Assembly: GCF_001189365.1 (NCBI RefSeq)
Contig: NZ_LFJJ01000020.1
Coordinates: forward strand, 1-44,808
DNA length: 44,808 nt
Origin: Candidatus Burkholderia verschuerenii
GTDB lineage: Bacteria > Pseudomonadota > Gammaproteobacteria > Burkholderiales > Burkholderiaceae
Reading direction: 5' to 3'
This document shows, one piece after another, positions 35,612 through 44,691 of this stretch (position 1 is its first letter; every line of letters starts with the position of its first letter). The notes under the pieces were generated by a model. The model saw only the letters and a list, made by a program, of their open reading frames with translations. It was not told the DNA's origin and searched no databases. Position numbers and translations under genes: made by a program.

Positions 35612-35643
35612 GGCAAACTATCCCGGCGGCGTGACGAAAGGCG

Positions 35644-36330
35644 TCAGGCCGCCTGACGAATCTCCTGAAGCAGATAGCCGAAGCCGCGCACCGTGACGAT
35701 TTCCACGCGCGTGTTTTCGAGCTTTTTGCGCACGCGATGCACGTAGACTTCGATGGCGGTATCGCCGAGATCGCCGCCGAAATGCGTCAGATGATCCTGC
35801 AACTGCGCCTTGCTGACCACGCGGCCGTGACGCAGCAGCAGCATTTCGAGCACTGCGAATTCGCGCGGCGACAGTTTGAGCGGACGCTCGTCATTGAAGA
35901 TGCGGCGATCGACGCCCGACAGACGCAGACCGTCCAGCGACACTTCGGGACGCGGCACGTCGCCGTGCGGACTGCTGCGGCGCATGACGGCGCGAATGCG
36001 CGCTTCGAGTTCCTGCGGCTCGAACGGCTTGAGCATGTAATCGTCCGCGCCGCTGTTCAGGCCCTGCACGCGATCGTGCAGTTCGTCGCGCGCGGTCAGG
36101 ATGATGACCGGCGTGTGGCGGTTGCTCTGGCGGAAACGCGACAGCAGCGTCATGCCGTCGATGCCGGGCAAGCCCAGATCCAGAATGACGAGTTCGTGGC
36201 GGTTCTGCGCGAGCGCCTGCTTGGCGAAGATGCCGTCGTGCACCATGTCGACCGTGAAGCCGGATTGTTCGAGGCTGCTTTGAATGCCGCGCGCGATGGG
36301 GCGGTCGTCTTCGATCAGAAGGATTCGCAT
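35644..36330 (-). CDS. OmpR-family response regulator (TctD/QseB type)
   Basis: A 228-residue two-domain regulator. The receiver has the acidic pair ED-D (residues 7-9), phosphoacceptor Asp51 in VILDLGLPGIDG, Thr79 and Lys101. The C-terminal winged helix has LKLSPREFAVLEMLLLRHGRVV and IEVYVHRVRKKLE with RGFGYLL at the wing. The start is the ATG at 36330; the frame is open upstream without homology. Cotranscribed with the kinase gene at 34094-35611. Confidence 0.95.
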   Translation of the reverse strand: MRILLIEDDRPIARGIQSSLEQSGFTVDMVHDGIFAKQALAQNRHELVILDLGLPGIDGMTLLSRFRQSNRHTPVIILTARDELHDRVQGLNSGADDYMLKPFEPQELEARIRAVMRRSSPHGDVPRPEVSLDGLRLSGVDRRIFNDERPLKLSPREFAVLEMLLLRHGRVVSKAQLQDHLTHFGGDLGDTAIEVYVHRVRKKLENTRVEIVTVRGFGYLLQEIRQAA

Positions 36331-36510
36331 GGAGTCGCTCAAGTACAATGGGTTGAACCCGAACCGGCGGGGCGCTCTGGCGTATGCGGGGAACATGTGC
36401 GATGCGGCGGCGAGGGTTCGAGCCGGTTAAAACCACTACTTTTCATGCGGCCTTGCGCGCATCTGCAGCTTGCGCGGCTGGCCGCACACCGTATGTCGTT
36501 CTGCCTGGAC

Positions 36511-36741
36511 ATGGCCATCATTTCGATCAACGAACTGGAAGCCGCGATCAATTTCTTTCGCGGCCGTTCCCCGTCACAAGGCGATGAGCTGCGCCTGTGC
36601 AAGGAGGCAAGCGCGCTGTCCAAGCCCTATGCGCTGCTGATTGTACAGCGTCGCTCAAGCCTGCCGCCCGAACAACTGGATGCCGACGCCCGCGCCGCCT
36701 GGGAACATTACGAGTGTTTCAAAAACGGCCTTCGTGATTGA
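36511..36741 (+). CDS. DUF3717 small protein
   Basis: A 76-residue protein starting MAIISINELEAAINFFRGRSP. The pattern of one N-terminal helix and SPSQGDELRLCKEASALSKPYALLI is that of DUF3717, a Burkholderiales family of unknown function. An in-frame ATG at 36493 would add six residues. It is divergent from the response-regulator gene, which starts at 36330. A GCGAGCG/CGCTCGC hairpin with a TTTTTTC loop (36789-36809) lies after it; the gap to 36990 holds no other gene. Confidence 0.75.
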   Translation: MAIISINELEAAINFFRGRSPSQGDELRLCKEASALSKPYALLIVQRRSSLPPEQLDADARAAWEHYECFKNGLRD

Positions 36742-36990
36742 AAGATAAACGAAGTTTTGCCTTTTGCCAGGCTTTTCGAAAGCTTCCAGCGAGCGTTTTT
36801 TCCGCTCGCCGGCGTGTTTCCGGTCCTTTCGATAGTGTCATTATTGGTAACAACCCAGTTACCTTGTTTGGTGTCGAAAGCCATTCGAAAAGTTCGCGCG
36901 AAACGTCCCTTTTGTGCGACGGGTTGATGAGCGCGCACACAGCAATGCGATAAAGTCGCAATTACCTCGGCTCTCGCGCATATTCGCCTC

Positions 36991-37488
36991 ATGCTGGAAC
37001 TCGATCATTTCGACCTCGCCCTGCTCGATGTGCTCCAGCGCTTCGGCCGGGCCACGCATCAGCAACTCGGCGAACAGGTGCCCTTGTCGCCGTCGCAGAT
37101 TGGGCGGCGCCTGCAGCGGCTGGAAGCGACCGGCGTCATCGAAGGGTATCGGGTCGTGCTGCGGCCCGAAAAGCTCGGGCTCGGCGTGACGGCCTTCACG
37201 AGCCTCAAGCTCAAACATCACGGGGATACGATCATCGAGCAGTTTCAGCAGCAGATCGACATGCTGCCGGAAGTGCTCGAATGTCACGCGACCGTCGGCG
37301 ACGCGGATTATCTGCTGCGGATCGTCGCGCCGGATCTGAACGCGCTGTCGGGCTTCGTCATGAAGAAGCTGATGCGCGTGCCGGGCGTGGACAGCGTGCG
37401 CTCGAACATCGTGCTGACGACGTTCAAGCGCAACGGGCCATTACCGCTTAGTCACCTTGCCGCGGAAAACGGCGATACCGCCGCTTAA
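36991..37488 (+). CDS. Lrp/AsnC-family regulator
   Basis: A 165-residue feast/famine regulator. The N-terminal helix-turn-helix is DHFDLALLDVLQRFGRATHQQL with LSPSQIGRRLQRLEATGVIEGY. The C-terminal RAM domain has FQQQIDMLPEVLECHATVGDADYLLRI, the usual ligand and oligomer interface. It ends NGPLPLSHLA. Its stop overlaps the convergent CYTH gene stop by 4 bp. No amino-acid gene adjoins it, so the target is not evident. Confidence 0.93.
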   Translation: MLELDHFDLALLDVLQRFGRATHQQLGEQVPLSPSQIGRRLQRLEATGVIEGYRVVLRPEKLGLGVTAFTSLKLKHHGDTIIEQFQQQIDMLPEVLECHATVGDADYLLRIVAPDLNALSGFVMKKLMRVPGVDSVRSNIVLTTFKRNGPLPLSHLAAENGDTAA

Positions 37489-38012
37489 GCCGCCTCCGCC
37501 GCCGGATTCAGCAGATCGACATAGGCGAGCGGCACGAGATCGTGCGTCTCGACGCCCAGTTGTTTGAACATGTCGTGCGCTTCCTGCTCGCCGCCGGCTT
37601 CGTCGTCGTCTTGCGCGAGCAGCACTTCCAGTTCGATGAAATCGCCCAGTCCGTCCACGCGATCCAGATGAATCCGCGTGCGCCCGACGATATACACATG
37701 CCGTTCCTTCGACACGATGCCGCGCGTCGACAGCGCCTGCGAGAGCAGTGAGTGCATCGCTTCGGGATTCGTCACCGGACTGCGCGTGTAGTACGAGACT
37801 TTCGGGCCGTCGCGGTCGTCGCGCTGATAGAAGATCAACTCGGACGGCGTGCCGTCGTCGAACTGACGCAGCTTGAGGCGTCCGGTCGGCACGTCGTAGA
37901 AGAAGTCCTGCTGGCGGAACACGAGCGGCGCATCGGTGGCGAGCGCGGGGGCGCGTTCGCGAAGTTGATCGAATTGATGCGCGCGAGCCTTGATTTCTAT
38001 GTTGCGTGCCAT
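37485..38012 (-). CDS. CYTH-domain protein (class IV cyclase/triphosphatase fold)
   Basis: A 175-residue CYTH protein. The N-terminal MARNIEIKARA carries the ExExK-type metal/phosphate motif; FRQQDFFYDVPTGRLKLRQ and HVYIVGRTRIHLDRVDGLGDFIELEV are the other tunnel strands of the fold. Members bind a triphosphate in a beta-barrel; activities include adenylate cyclase, thiamine triphosphatase and inorganic triphosphatase. The start ATG at 38012 is preferred over the one at 38033. The exact substrate cannot be told. Confidence 0.9.
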   Translation of the reverse strand: MARNIEIKARAHQFDQLRERAPALATDAPLVFRQQDFFYDVPTGRLKLRQFDDGTPSELIFYQRDDRDGPKVSYYTRSPVTNPEAMHSLLSQALSTRGIVSKERHVYIVGRTRIHLDRVDGLGDFIELEVLLAQDDDEAGGEQEAHDMFKQLGVETHDLVPLAYVDLLNPAAEAA

Positions 38013-38104
38013 GAACGACTGCTCCTGAATCACGGTTGATCGGGAAAAGGATCAGCCTAACAAAGAATGTGTGAACCTCGTTTGAAAGCGGTTCGCGCGC
38101 GGGT

Positions 38105-38893
38105 TTACACCGCCCATTGCGCCTCGATCAGCTTCAGCGCCGCCGCGATCGCCGGTTCCTCGCGGCGCTCCGCCAGCGTGATGAACGACAGCTGCGTCGG
38201 CACCGTCACGCCTTCGACGATGGTCAACGCATGCGCGTGCGCGTCGCGGAAAATGCGCGACAGCAGCCGATTGTGCGCGGATTCGGGCGGCGTCCAGATC
38301 CACGGCAGTTTGGCGAGCGCGGCCCAGCTCCGCTTGCCCTTGTTGACGCGATTGTTCCATCCCGCCGGCGCGAGCACGCGATAGATAAACGGCGTCAGAC
38401 GCACGACATGAAAGCGTTCGCCATCGCGCGTGCCGTCCATCGTCGGATCGCCGATGAAATAGCCGACGTCGAAATCGCGCGATTTCACGCGTTCGAGCAC
38501 CCAGCCGGACATGCCGTGGCGCATCGCCGTTTCGATGCGCGGATAGGTTTCGACCAGTTGCCGCAAAAAGCCGCCGAGCCGCAGAAATTCGGGATCGAGA
38601 ATCGTGCCGATGCGTAGCGTGCCGCTCACTTCATGACGCAACGTGGCGGCGGCGCGCTGCACATCCGATGCGGCGGCGAGCGCTCGTTCGGCGTGCGGCA
38701 GCAGCGCTTCGCCATCGCGCGTGAGCAGCAGGCCATGCGATGTCCGCGAAAACAGCACGACGCCGAGCATCTCCTGAAGATTCTTGATCTGCAAACTGAC
38801 GGCCGGTTGCGTCAGATGCAATTGCGCCGCCGCGCGCGTCAGATTGCCTTCGCGGGCGACGGTCAGAAAGGCGCGCAACAAGGTGTAGTCCAT
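38105..38893 (-). CDS. LysR-family regulator, apparently with an internal deletion
   Basis: A 262-residue LysR protein; the family is usually about 300. The DNA-binding domain is complete (MDYTLLRAFLTVAREGNLTRAAAQLHLTQPAVSLQIKNLQEMLG). The effector domain reads normally to SRIFRDA (about residue 217) and then at once HAHALTIVEGVTVPTQLSFI. A segment of about 35-40 residues that normally carries the DQE-like and VxxGxGxxL elements is absent, with the frame kept. DNA binding may persist while ligand response is lost. It is divergent from the GMC oxidoreductase gene and a GATAT-N11-ATATC operator lies right at its start. Confidence 0.85.
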   Translation of the reverse strand: MDYTLLRAFLTVAREGNLTRAAAQLHLTQPAVSLQIKNLQEMLGVVLFSRTSHGLLLTRDGEALLPHAERALAAASDVQRAAATLRHEVSGTLRIGTILDPEFLRLGGFLRQLVETYPRIETAMRHGMSGWVLERVKSRDFDVGYFIGDPTMDGTRDGERFHVVRLTPFIYRVLAPAGWNNRVNKGKRSWAALAKLPWIWTPPESAHNRLLSRIFRDAHAHALTIVEGVTVPTQLSFITLAERREEPAIAAALKLIEAQWAV

Positions 38894-38898
38894 CGGCT

Positions 38899-38919
38899 GA
38901 TATTAGCGCGACTTATATC
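38899..38919. promoter_or_regulatory. LysR-type operator (T-N11-A) between lysR-type gene and GMC oxidoreductase gene
   Basis: GATAT (38899-38903), eleven bases, ATATC (38915-38919): a perfect 5+5 inverted repeat with a T-N11-A core. It sits six bases from the regulator's start codon, so binding there should block the regulator's own transcription or translation start while acting upstream of the oxidoreductase gene. Confidence 0.65.
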
Positions 38920-39001
38920 GCTATTGAACAACTCTCATTGGATTTGCTGCGCTTTTCAGCGGTACGCTCGCTGAATCCGAAGCATAAAAAGGGAGACAGC
39001 G

Positions 39002-40640
39002 ATGAAACAGACCGCGCGCAAGCTCGAAGGCGAATTCGACTACATCATCATCGGCGCGGGCACGGCCGGATGCGTGCTGGCGAATCGCCTCACCGAAGAT
39101 CCGAACGTCAACGTGCTGCTGCTCGAAGCGGGCGGCAAGGACGACTACCACTGGATTCATATTCCGGTCGGCTATCTGTATTGCATCGGCAATCCGCGCA
39201 CAGACTGGCTGTACAAGACGCAGGCGGAACCGGGGCTCAACGGGCGCTCGCTGTCGTATCCGCGCGGGCGCGTGCTCGGCGGATGTTCGTCGATCAACGG
39301 CATGATCTATATGCGCGGCCAGCGCGAGGATTACGACGACTGGGCGCATATCAGCGGCGATCCGAACTGGTCGTGGGATTCCGTGCTGCTGGTTTTCAAG
39401 CGCAGCGAGGATCATCACGGCGGCGCGAACGAATTTCACGGCGCGGGCGGCGAATGGCGCGTCGAGAAGCAGCGGCTGAAGTGGAAAATTCTCGAGACCT
39501 TCGCGAAGGCCGCGCAGCAAACCGGCATTCCCGCCACCGACGATTTCAATCGCGGCGACAACACCGGCGTCGGCTATTTCGATGTGAACCAGCGCGGCGG
39601 CATCCGCTGGAATGCGGCCAAGGCGTTTCTGCGCGAAGCGATGAAGCGTCCGAATCTGACGACCATCACCGGCGCGCATACGCAGCGTCTCGTGTTCGAA
39701 GGCACGCGATGCGTCGGCGTCGAATATCGCGGCGGCGATGTCGAATACATCGCAAAGGCGCGCAGCGAAGTGATTCTCAGCGCGGGCGCGGTGAATTCGC
39801 AGCAGATTCTCGAACTGTCCGGCATCGGCAATGGCGCGCGTCTGCAGCGGCTTGGAATCGATGTCGTCAAGGATTTGCGCGGCGTCGGCGAAAACCTTCA
39901 GGATCATCTGCAATTGCGGATGGCGTACAAGGTGAACGGCGTGCGCACGCTCAATACGCTGTCGGCGCGCTGGTGGGGCAAGCTGTTTATCGGTCTGCAA
40001 TACGCGCTGACGCGCAGCGGTCCGATGTCGATGGCGCCCTCGCAACTCGGCGCGTTCGCGAGGTCGAATCCGAACGATGCGTCGATCACGCGATCGGACG
40101 TCGAGTATCACGTTCAGCCTTTGTCGCTGGAGAAGTTCGGCGAGCCGTTGCACGCGTTCAACGCGTTCACCGCGTCCGTGTGCAATCTGCGGCCGACGTC
40201 GCGCGGCAGCGTGCATATCGCGTCGCCGGATGCGCATGCGGCGCCCTTGATCGCGCCGAATTACCTTTCCACGGATCGCGATAAGGAAGTCGCGGCGAAC
40301 GCGTTGCGGCTGACGCGTCGCATCGTCGGTGCGCCGGCGTTGGCGCCGTACAAGCCCGAAGAGATTCTCCCCGGCATCCAGTTTCAGACGCAGGAAGAAC
40401 TCGTCGATGCCGCCGGAAAAGTCGGCACGACGATCTTTCATCCGGTCGGCACGTGCCGCATTGGGAACCGATAACGATCCGGGCGCGGTCGTCGACAGCC
40501 GGTTGCGCGTAATCGGTCTGCGCGGTCTGCGTATCGTCGATGCATCGGTGATGCCGACGATCACATCGGGCAACACGAATTCGCCGACCTTGATGATCGC
40601 CGAACGTGCCAGCGAAATGATCCGCGAAGATCGCCGCGTG
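39002..40640 (+). pseudogene. GMC-family oxidoreductase (choline dehydrogenase-like), frameshifted near the C-terminus
   Basis: An FAD-dependent alcohol/choline dehydrogenase-like enzyme. FAD site IIGAGTAGCVLANRL (about residues 18-32), GMC signature 1 PRGRVLGGCSSINGM, signature 2 GAVNSQQILELSGIG. The frame ends after [12 protein letters not shown] at 40474. An extra T near 40461-40463 (ATTGGG for ATGGG) causes this: in the other frame the sequence continues [28 protein letters not shown] and [19 protein letters not shown], which contains the catalytic Asn. The original stop is not clear, because the second frame stays open to 41033; the end given is an estimate from family length. Divergent from the LysR gene that probably controlled it. 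Confidence 0.85.
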
Positions 40641-40698
40641 GTCGATGCGCAGGAAGTCATCGTAACCGCGCGACGCAGTCGCGAGACGAACGCTTCAC

Positions 40699-40995
40699 AT
40701 GTTGAGATGGCGCGTGCATGGCACGCGCCTGTCGCGTCATGTGCGCGCAATATGCATCGGTTTCGCCGCGCATTGCGACAGCTCGCTCGGCTGCGATCCG
40801 AATCCGTGGGAAGCGGGCGCGGACTTCAAGCAGTTCGTGCGCAACGGTCCGTCGACCGCGCGCTATGTGACGCCGCAGGCCGCCGTGCCCGCGCCGTCGC
40901 CGGACGGCGTGCAGGTCAATCCGATTCCGCAGCCGGTGCCGCTCAACATCGACAATCAGCCGGGCCAATCGAACCGGCCGCTCACGCCGCAATAA
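40699..40995 (+). CDS. Hypothetical Pro/Asn-rich small protein, N-terminus uncertain
   Basis: From about 40785 the frame has strong Burkholderia-like codon use and reads [21 protein letters not shown], then a proline-rich tail ending [12 protein letters not shown]. The first 30 residues ([17 protein letters not shown]) have poor codon bias and look unlike a signal peptide, so the real start may be lost or further downstream. Convergent with the lipoprotein gene at 41005. No family recognised. Confidence 0.45.
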   Translation: MLRWRVHGTRLSRHVRAICIGFAAHCDSSLGCDPNPWEAGADFKQFVRNGPSTARYVTPQAAVPAPSPDGVQVNPIPQPVPLNIDNQPGQSNRPLTPQ

Positions 40996-41004
40996 CGCAG
41001 CGCT

Positions 41005-41346
41005 TCACGGTTCGATCGACGACGCGAGGATGACGAAAGCCATCGTCGCGGTAGCGTCGTTGGTCGGCGTCAGCGTGATCTGATAGGCGAGCGCGCGCTT
41101 GCCGCTCGACGGACCGGCGGTCTGGATGATCGAATTGGTAACCGTCTGAATCTTGTATTCCGAATGGTTGGTCACCCAGACTTGCGAGCGCGCCCACCAG
41201 GCGTCGCACTCGGCCTTGCTCATGCAGGTGAGCGGCTGCGTGGCTTGTTCCATCACGGTGCTGCTGACCTGATCCTGCGATGCGCAGCCGGCCAGCAGCG
41301 TAAGCGCCGCTGCCGCGAGCATCGCGCCTAAGTGTTTGAATTGCAT
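41005..41346 (-). CDS. Small predicted lipoprotein of unknown function
   Basis: A 113-residue protein with signal [21 protein letters not shown]; the lipobox LLAGC gives Cys21 as the lipid anchor. The mature part has a disulfide-capable pair ([11 protein letters not shown]), then alternating strands ([26 protein letters not shown]). An in-frame upstream ATG at 41394 would add 16 residues without signal character. No family recognised. Confidence 0.75.
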   Translation of the reverse strand: MQFKHLGAMLAAAALTLLAGCASQDQVSSTVMEQATQPLTCMSKAECDAWWARSQVWVTNHSEYKIQTVTNSIIQTAGPSSGKRALAYQITLTPTNDATATMAFVILASSIEP

Positions 41347-41508
41347 CGTTTCCCCGCCAAGTCGTGAACAAATCATCGATTTTCTACCAGACAAATCGGT
41401 CGATGCTTCCGCTCGTTTCGGTCTGTTGCAAACATACGTAAGCCTTGCCGACGCGCGTCATCGACGGCGGCGGCAAGGAAAAAGCTGCTGATATGACCCG
41501 ACGGCCGC

Positions 41509-43128
41509 TCAGACGTTCGCGCGGTCGAGCTTGTAGTCCTGATAACCGGCGACGAAGACATCGAACGATTCGGTGTCACTCCGTTCGACGTTTTCCTGCT
41601 TGATCAGCGACTGCGCGGCGAGCGTCGCCATGTCGCGTTCTTCTTCCGCCGACAGCGGACGCGCGCGGAAATACGCGGCGTGACGCTGACTCAGATCGAG
41701 CGCGAAGGCATCGAACGATTGCTTATTGTCGCGCATCGTCTGGAGCACGCGCGCGGACGGTGTCAGCGATGCATCGGTGAGGCGCGGACGCAGCGCATCG
41801 AGCGCGCGGGTGTGATCGTCGTTGCCGTTGAGACGGTCGAGCGTCGCCGCGACCGGCGCGATGTTGTCGAACAGTTCCTCCGCCCAGTCGCGCATGGCGA
41901 TAGGCTGGCCGTCGCGCGTGAGCGTCAAACCCGGCTTGCGGCCTTCCTTCACGACCGCGCCGAAGTTGGCGTTGGCCTCGATGCTCGCGTCCTGCGGCAG
42001 GAACGGGCTATCTTCGAGCGCGCAGTACAGCAGGTACGCATCGAGAAAGCGCGACGTCTCAAGCGAAATGCCGGTCGGCACGAACGGATCGATATCGAGA
42101 CAGCGCACTTCGATGTATTGCACGCCGCGCTCGGACAACGCACGCAGCGGCCGCTCGCCCGAATGCGTGACGCGCTTTGGACGAATGGTCGAGTAGAACT
42201 CGTTTTCGATCTGCAGCACGTTGGTGTTGATCTGTACCCACTCGCCGTTGCGTTGCGTGCCGATCGCCTGATACGGCGCGTACGGCTCGCTCACCGCGCG
42301 GGCGAGCACGTCGACGTAGGCGTTCACTTCGTCGTAATTCGGCAGCAGCGCGGCCTGCGCCGGATTGTTCGTGTAGCCGAGATCGCTCATGCGCAGGCTG
42401 GTGGCGTGCGGCAGATAGAACGTGTCGGCATCGAATGCTTCGAGCGTATGCGTCTTGCCTTCGACAAAGCGCTTGTTCAGCGCGGGCGACGCGCCGAACA
42501 GATACATCAGCAGCCAGTTGGTGCGGCGGAAGTTGCGGATCAGCGCGAAGTAGCGCTCCGACTGGAAGTCCTTCGCCGACAGCGTGCTCGACGGATCGAG
42601 CGCCTGCCACGCGCGCCACACGTCTTCGTGCAGCGAGTAGTTGTAGTGAATGCCAGCGATGCATTGCATCGTGCGGCTATAGCGCAGCGCCAGCCCGCGC
42701 CGATACACGCGCTTCAGCATGCCGATATTCGACGTGCCGTAATAGCCGAGCGGAATGTCGTCTTCGGGCGGCAACGAGTTCGGCATGGAGTCGTTCCACA
42801 GCACGTCGTCGCCCATATGCGCGAACGCGAAGTGATGCAGCGCGTCGAGCTTGTCGAGCGTAATCGCCACGTCTTTTTCCGCGGGCGTGATGAGTTCGAC
42901 AAGCGCTTCGGAATAATCCGTCGTGATGTACGGATGCGTGAGCGCCGAGCCGAACGCGCGCGGATGCGGCGTCATGGCGAGCTTGCCATCGGGCGTGACA
43001 CGCAGACTTTCTTTTTCGATGCCACGCAGTCCCTGACGCAATGCGTCCGCATGCGGACCGGACGCGAGCGCGGCCAATCTGCGCTGGAACGCGCCGGCTT
43101 TGGGGTGGCTTGTATTCTTGTTTGACAT
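41509..43128 (-). CDS. gshA: Glutamate-cysteine ligase
   Basis: A 539-residue enzyme of the E. coli GshA type (family 1), first step of glutathione synthesis in the cytoplasm. LRGIEKESLRVTPDG is the N-terminal ATP/metal site; TTDYSEALVELITP, DVLWNDSMPNSLPPEDDIPLGYYG and GIHYNYSL are conserved motifs; QYIEVRCLDIDPF follows in the second half. Length and motifs are complete. The start ATG at 43128 is taken over a further ATG at 43143. It follows ada on the same strand with a gap of about 180 bp including a hairpin, so it probably has its own promoter. Confidence 0.96.
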   Translation of the reverse strand: MSNKNTSHPKAGAFQRRLAALASGPHADALRQGLRGIEKESLRVTPDGKLAMTPHPRAFGSALTHPYITTDYSEALVELITPAEKDVAITLDKLDALHHFAFAHMGDDVLWNDSMPNSLPPEDDIPLGYYGTSNIGMLKRVYRRGLALRYSRTMQCIAGIHYNYSLHEDVWRAWQALDPSSTLSAKDFQSERYFALIRNFRRTNWLLMYLFGASPALNKRFVEGKTHTLEAFDADTFYLPHATSLRMSDLGYTNNPAQAALLPNYDEVNAYVDVLARAVSEPYAPYQAIGTQRNGEWVQINTNVLQIENEFYSTIRPKRVTHSGERPLRALSERGVQYIEVRCLDIDPFVPTGISLETSRFLDAYLLYCALEDSPFLPQDASIEANANFGAVVKEGRKPGLTLTRDGQPIAMRDWAEELFDNIAPVAATLDRLNGNDDHTRALDALRPRLTDASLTPSARVLQTMRDNKQSFDAFALDLSQRHAAYFRARPLSAEEERDMATLAAQSLIKQENVERSDTESFDVFVAGYQDYKLDRANV

Positions 43129-43261
43129 TGATGCGTGGTGCAAAGCGCGCGACGTATTTTTAGGGTAGCGGGCACTTTAACACCTCGCCGATACGCTTGC
43201 TTGAGCCCAATGTTCGTAGGGGTTTGCGGGTCTTTTAAGGGGATTTGGAAGAAGAAGCGGC

Positions 43262-43294
43262 GCATCGGCGCACGGCTGAAAAGCGCGCCGATGC
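43262..43294 (-). terminator. Probable terminator of ada
   Basis: A perfect 10-bp stem GCATCGGCGC (43262-43271) with GCGCCGATGC (43285-43294), 14 bases after the ada stop. Leftward it is followed by T-rich CTTCTTCTTCC rather than a pure T-run. Confidence 0.6.
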
Positions 43295-43307
43295 AGCTAT
43301 GTCGAGC

Positions 43308-44399
43308 TCACGCGATCTTGCCCGTATCGCCGCTCGCGCGCTCGGTTTCCAGCAACGCTTCCTTGCGATGCAGTCCCCAGCGATAGCCCGCGATCGCGCC
43401 ATCCTTGCCGATCACGCGATGACACGGAATCGCGAGCGCGACCGGATTGCGGCCGCACGCATTCGCCACCGCGCGCACAGCCTTCGGTTCGCCGAGCGAT
43501 GCGGCGATATCGCTATAACTGCGTGTCTCGCCGTAGGGAATGCTGCGCAACGCGTCCCACACGCGACGCTGAAACGCGGTCGCGCCGATATCGAGCGGCA
43601 GGTCGAATCGTTCGCGCGTGCCGTGAAGATAGGCGCGAATCTGCGCGACGAACGGCTCCATCCGCTTCGTATCCTCGATGCGTTCGGCCTGCGCGAAATC
43701 CGTCGCGAGCTGCTCGCTCAACGCCGCGCGATCGTCGCTGAAGGCGATCTTGCAAACGCCCTTGTCGGTCGCGGCGACCAGCACGAAGCCGAGCGAGGTC
43801 TCGGCGATGGCGAAGTGCGCCGTCGATCCCGCGCCCTTGCGCCGATACGCCGATGGCGTCATGCCCAGTTCCGCGGGCGCGGCTTCGTACATCCGCGACG
43901 ACGAACCGAAGCCCGCGTCGTGCGTGGCGCGCGTGACATCGCGGCCGCGCTGCAATGCTTCGCGCAGCACGCCCGCGCGCTGCGCCGCCTGATACTGTCG
44001 CGGCGAAACGCCGACGATTCGCGAAAACAGCCGCTGCAGATGAAACGGGCTGATGTGCACGGCATCGCTCAGTTGCTGAAGCGTCATGCGCTGCTGCGGA
44101 TCGGCGTCGAGCACCTTGCACGCACGCTCGACGATGGCCAGTTCGCGCGGCAGGCTGGTCGGCTGGCAGTGCTTGCACGGACGATAGCCGGCGTGCTCGG
44201 CGGCATCGCTCGTGGTGAAGAACTCGACGTTCTCCCGGCGCGGCGCGCGCGATGCACACGACGGCCGGCAAAACACGCCGGTCGTGCGCACGGCGAAGAA
44301 GAACGCGCCGTCCGCGCGCGGATCGCGATCCACGACGGCCTGCCAGCGGCCGTCGTCCGATTCCAGTTGAAGCGTGTCCAGGGTGTCTGCGGTATTCAT
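43308..44399 (-). CDS. ada: Ada: methyltransferase and AraC-type regulator of the adaptive response
   Basis: A 363-residue bifunctional Ada. The N-terminal zinc/phosphotriester repair domain has Cys44, Cys48 (FCRPSCAS) and Cys75, Cys78 (PCKHC), the first being the expected methyl acceptor. An AraC helix-turn-helix follows (MTLQQLSDAVHISPFHLQRLFSRIVGVSP, about residues 105-180). The C-terminal O6-alkylguanine methyltransferase domain has PCHRV with acceptor Cys326. All catalytic positions are present. Self-methylation at the N-terminal cysteine switches the protein to an activator of repair genes in E. coli. The 260-bp region upstream (44400-44660) should hold its promoter; no clear Ada box was found. 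Confidence 0.95.
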   Translation of the reverse strand: MNTADTLDTLQLESDDGRWQAVVDRDPRADGAFFFAVRTTGVFCRPSCASRAPRRENVEFFTTSDAAEHAGYRPCKHCQPTSLPRELAIVERACKVLDADPQQRMTLQQLSDAVHISPFHLQRLFSRIVGVSPRQYQAAQRAGVLREALQRGRDVTRATHDAGFGSSSRMYEAAPAELGMTPSAYRRKGAGSTAHFAIAETSLGFVLVAATDKGVCKIAFSDDRAALSEQLATDFAQAERIEDTKRMEPFVAQIRAYLHGTRERFDLPLDIGATAFQRRVWDALRSIPYGETRSYSDIAASLGEPKAVRAVANACGRNPVALAIPCHRVIGKDGAIAGYRWGLHRKEALLETERASGDTGKIA

Positions 44400-44664
44400 G
44401 TCGACCTCGATGGCTCTGGGTTATGCGTCCACTCTAGGGCCATGCCGATCAGGTTACGCGCCGGTTCTTGCGCTGTCATTTGCGTCGTTGTTTGCGATGA
44501 AATTCGGGCCGAATCGGCCGGATTATTCGCAGAACATTTAAAAAATGACGCGCAGATGCGACAACTTGACGCCATAGGTGTTTTTACTGAAATTTCTATT
44601 GCGCCGCGTCAAGGTGCTGTGTATCTGTGTATTATTGGAACTGTCTCTTCCTGATATGGATTCA

Positions 44665-44691
44665 GCCCGTCCACATAGGCGGGCATTTTTT
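44665..44691 (+). terminator. Terminator used as target by a group II intron
   Basis: GCCCGTC (44665-44671) pairs with GGCGGGC (44678-44684), with one G-T pair and loop CACATA, followed by A and six T (44686-44691). The intron GTGCGCC begins at the next base. The plus-strand transcript it ends is not identified; no gene precedes it on that strand. Confidence 0.8.

Noticed and set aside
38921-40750. A 609-codon open frame opposite the GMC oxidoreductase gene
   Set aside because: Antisense shadow; the plus strand has FAD and GMC signatures.
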